Of a stretch of DNA of 64,000 bases, positions 62,281 through 64,000 are shown piece by piece. The notes below the pieces were generated by a model that saw only the letters and a program-made list of their open reading frames with translations, did not search any database and was not told where the DNA came from. The position numbers and the translations under genes are program-made. Source of the stretch: Methylocaldum sp002005105. Lineage in GTDB: Bacteria > Pseudomonadota > Gammaproteobacteria > Methylococcales > Methylococcaceae. Positions within the stretch are counted from its first letter, which is position 1; each line of letters begins with the position of its first letter. The stretch covers positions 1,550,001-1,614,000 of the forward strand of contig NZ_CP194902.1 of the NCBI RefSeq assembly GCF_051027545.1, read 5' to 3'.

Positions 62281-64000
62281 ATGAGCAAGGTCTACATCAC
62301 CGACACCGTATTGCGCGACGCCCATCAGTCCTTGATCGCGACGCGCCTTCGCACCGAGGACATGCTGCCCATCTGCGACAAGCTGGACCGGGTCGGCTAT
62401 TGGTCGCTGGAAGTCTGGGGCGGCGCCACCTTCGACGCCTGCATGCGGTTTTTGAAGGAAGATCCGTGGGAACGGCTGAAGAAGCTCCGCCGCGCCTTGC
62501 CCCATACCCGCTTGCAGATGCTGCTGCGCGGTCAGAATCTTTTGGGCTACCGGCATTATTCCGACGACGTGGTGCGGGAGTTCGTCCGGCTTGCGGCGAA
62601 GGAAGGCATCGACGTATTCCGCATCTTCGACGCGCTCAACGACCTCCGCAATCTGGAGACCGCCATCCGGGCGGTGAAGGAGGCGGGCAAGCACGCCCAG
62701 GCCGCCATCTGTTATACCCTGAGCCCGGTCCACACCGTCGACCTTTACGTGGAGCAGGCCCAGGCCCTGGTCCGGATGGGCGCCGACAGCATCGCCATCA
62801 AGGACATGGCGGGACTCCTGACGCCCATGGCCACGGCGGAGCTGGTTTCGGCGCTCTCGGCCAGCCTGAGCGCGCCGCTGCATCTCCATTCCCACGCCAC
62901 CTCAGGGCTGGCCGAAATGTGCGAACTCAAGGCGGTTGAGCACGGCTGCACCCACATCGACACGGCCATTTCGTCCTTCGCCGGCGGCACCAGCCATCCT
63001 CCGACAGAGAGTATGGTGGTCGCCTTGCGCGGCACCCGCCACGACACCGGCCTGGATCTGGAACTGTTGCAGGACATCGCCGCCTATTTCGCCGAGATCC
63101 GAAAAAAATACCGCCGGTTCGAGAGCGAATTCACCGGCGTCGATACCCGCGTTCAGATCAACCAGGTGCCGGGCGGGATGATGTCGAACCTCGCCAAGCA
63201 GTTGGAGGAGCAGGGCGCGCTCGACCGCATCCTCGACGTTTTCGACGAAATCCCGCGGGTGCGCCGCGACCTCGGCTATCCGCCCCTGGTGACACCGACC
63301 TCGCAAATCGTCGGCACTCAGGCGGTGCTGAACGTGGTCACCGGCGAGCGCTACAAGTCCATTACCAACGAGGTCAAACGTTATCTCCAGGGCGGTTACG
63401 GCCGCCCGCCGGCACCGGTCGATCCGGACCTCCAGCGCCGCGCCATCGGCCGCGAGCAACCGGTCGAATGCCGCCCCGCGGACCTTCTGCCGCCGGAACT
63501 GGACAACTTGCGCGCGGAGATCGGCGATCTGGCGGAGAGCGAGACCGATCTGATGATCTATGCGATGTTTCCGGAGGTCGCCCGGAAATTCCTTCAGGAG
63601 CGGCGCGAAGGCCGGCTCCAGCCGGAGCCTTTGGCTCCGCCGGAGGCGCCGTCCCAGCCGGCGGAGCGCGGCGACGTGCCCACCGAGTTCAAGGTGTTCG
63701 TTCACGGCGAGGCATACGATGTCCACATCACCGGCGCCAATTTCAACGATCCGCACCACCGGAGGTTCTACATCACCTTGGACGGCGTGCCTCAGGAAGT
63801 GGATCTCGAGGTGCTGAGCGGCTACCGGCGGAGCGTCACGCCAAGCGGGCGTCCCGTGCCGGGCAAACCGGGCGATGTGGTGACCGCGATGCCGGGCAAT
63901 ATCGTCGATATCCTGGTGCAGCCGGGGGACAAGGTGAGCGCGGGGCAGGGCGTTCTGGTCACCGAGGCGATGAAGATGGAAGCGGAAATCCAGGCCCCCG
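62281..64000 (+). CDS. pycB: Pyruvate carboxylase subunit B (carboxyltransferase + biotin carrier), partial
   Basis: Incomplete: the frame is open from ATG 62281 to the end of the window (573 codons). Carboxyltransferase barrel: MSKVYITDTVLRDAHQSLIA with metal-site Asp and His, YWSLEVWGGATFDACMRF, IFDALNDLRNLE, KDMAGLLTP (carbamylated Lys), LHSHATSG. Post-barrel PYC_OADA domain follows (INQVPGGMMSNL). The biotin-attachment EAMKME is just before the window edge. Starts 8 bp after pycA. Could also be called oadA-like (oxaloacetate decarboxylase alpha), but pairing with pycA favours pyruvate carboxylase. Confidence 0.93.
   Translation, partial: MSKVYITDTVLRDAHQSLIATRLRTEDMLPICDKLDRVGYWSLEVWGGATFDACMRFLKEDPWERLKKLRRALPHTRLQMLLRGQNLLGYRHYSDDVVREFVRLAAKEGIDVFRIFDALNDLRNLETAIRAVKEAGKHAQAAICYTLSPVHTVDLYVEQAQALVRMGADSIAIKDMAGLLTPMATAELVSALSASLSAPLHLHSHATSGLAEMCELKAVEHGCTHIDTAISSFAGGTSHPPTESMVVALRGTRHDTGLDLELLQDIAAYFAEIRKKYRRFESEFTGVDTRVQINQVPGGMMSNLAKQLEEQGALDRILDVFDEIPRVRRDLGYPPLVTPTSQIVGTQAVLNVVTGERYKSITNEVKRYLQGGYGRPPAPVDPDLQRRAIGREQPVECRPADLLPPELDNLRAEIGDLAESETDLMIYAMFPEVARKFLQERREGRLQPEPLAPPEAPSQPAERGDVPTEFKVFVHGEAYDVHITGANFNDPHHRRFYITLDGVPQEVDLEVLSGYRRSVTPSGRPVPGKPGDVVTAMPGNIVDILVQPGDKVSAGQGVLVTEAMKMEAEIQAP

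Overview
The window reads as chromosome of a GC-rich, free-living gammaproteobacterium. Gene families (MltB lipoprotein, two-subunit pyruvate carboxylase, cNor-type nitric oxide reductase, DUF2076, TIGR04073, MsrPQ, an OprC/NosA-like copper receptor, a UbiA/Pyr4-like pair) would suit a methanotroph-like lineage such as Methylococcaceae. No diagnostic gene (pmo, mxa, rRNA) is present, so this placement is an inference. No tRNA, rRNA or CRISPR array was seen.

Layout. 0-7.5 kb: lytic transglycosylase, a broken secreted-protein gene, the nitric oxide reductase operon (minus strand), DUF2076, an SDR and a TIGR04073 protein. 7.8-16.4 kb: a multi-PAS SpoIIE phosphatase, cytochrome c5-like lipoprotein, a DUF4118-PAS histidine kinase and a sugar-type ABC importer without its ATPase. 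16.5-18.4 kb: an IS110-family transposase gene split by an IS5/IS427-type element (copy 1). 19.1-20.8 kb: a UbiA prenyltransferase next to a Pyr4/PaxB-like membrane terpene cyclase, the strongest candidate for an undescribed pathway. 21-32 kb: porin-like protein, small PstS-like protein, BarA-like hybrid kinase, sigma-54 activator, GGDEF protein, a secreted protein of possible tail-tube fold, and a second sigma-54 activator gene broken by a 74-bp insertion. 32-36.7 kb: a RAYT transposase between REP-like repeats, an SDR, and msrP and msrQ separated by repeats. 36.9-42.6 kb: a four-gene operon (hybrid kinase with three receivers, CheR, CheB, receiver-kinase). 43.6-50.5 kb: accessory island with a short IS-derived MITE, phage-like gene relics, a lectin-like secreted protein, small membrane proteins, a tandem-repeat protein gene with an in-frame TGA, and a HigB/HigA-ImmA module. 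51-55.8 kb: kinase/response regulator pair and an autotransporter. 56-59.1 kb: TonB-dependent receptor with OprC-type copper ligands and IS copy 2 inserted just upstream. 59.8-64 kb: a pseudopilin-like protein and pyruvate carboxylase subunits A and B (B runs off the end).

Two themes recur. First, signalling density: six histidine kinases, two sigma-54 regulators (one broken), a GGDEF protein, a PP2C phosphatase and a CheR/CheB pair. Second, a dense set of short hairpin repeats built as GTAG followed by a palindromic stem, in several sequence families (stems GGCGGGTTA, GGTGGGTTA, GCTGGGTT, GTCGGCAA, GTCGGGAA, GGCGCATTA, GCGGAATA, GATGGGCA), often in head-to-head pairs. This is the architecture of REP/BIME elements mobilised by RAYT transposases, and a RAYT gene lies in the window between copies of the GGCGGGTTA family.
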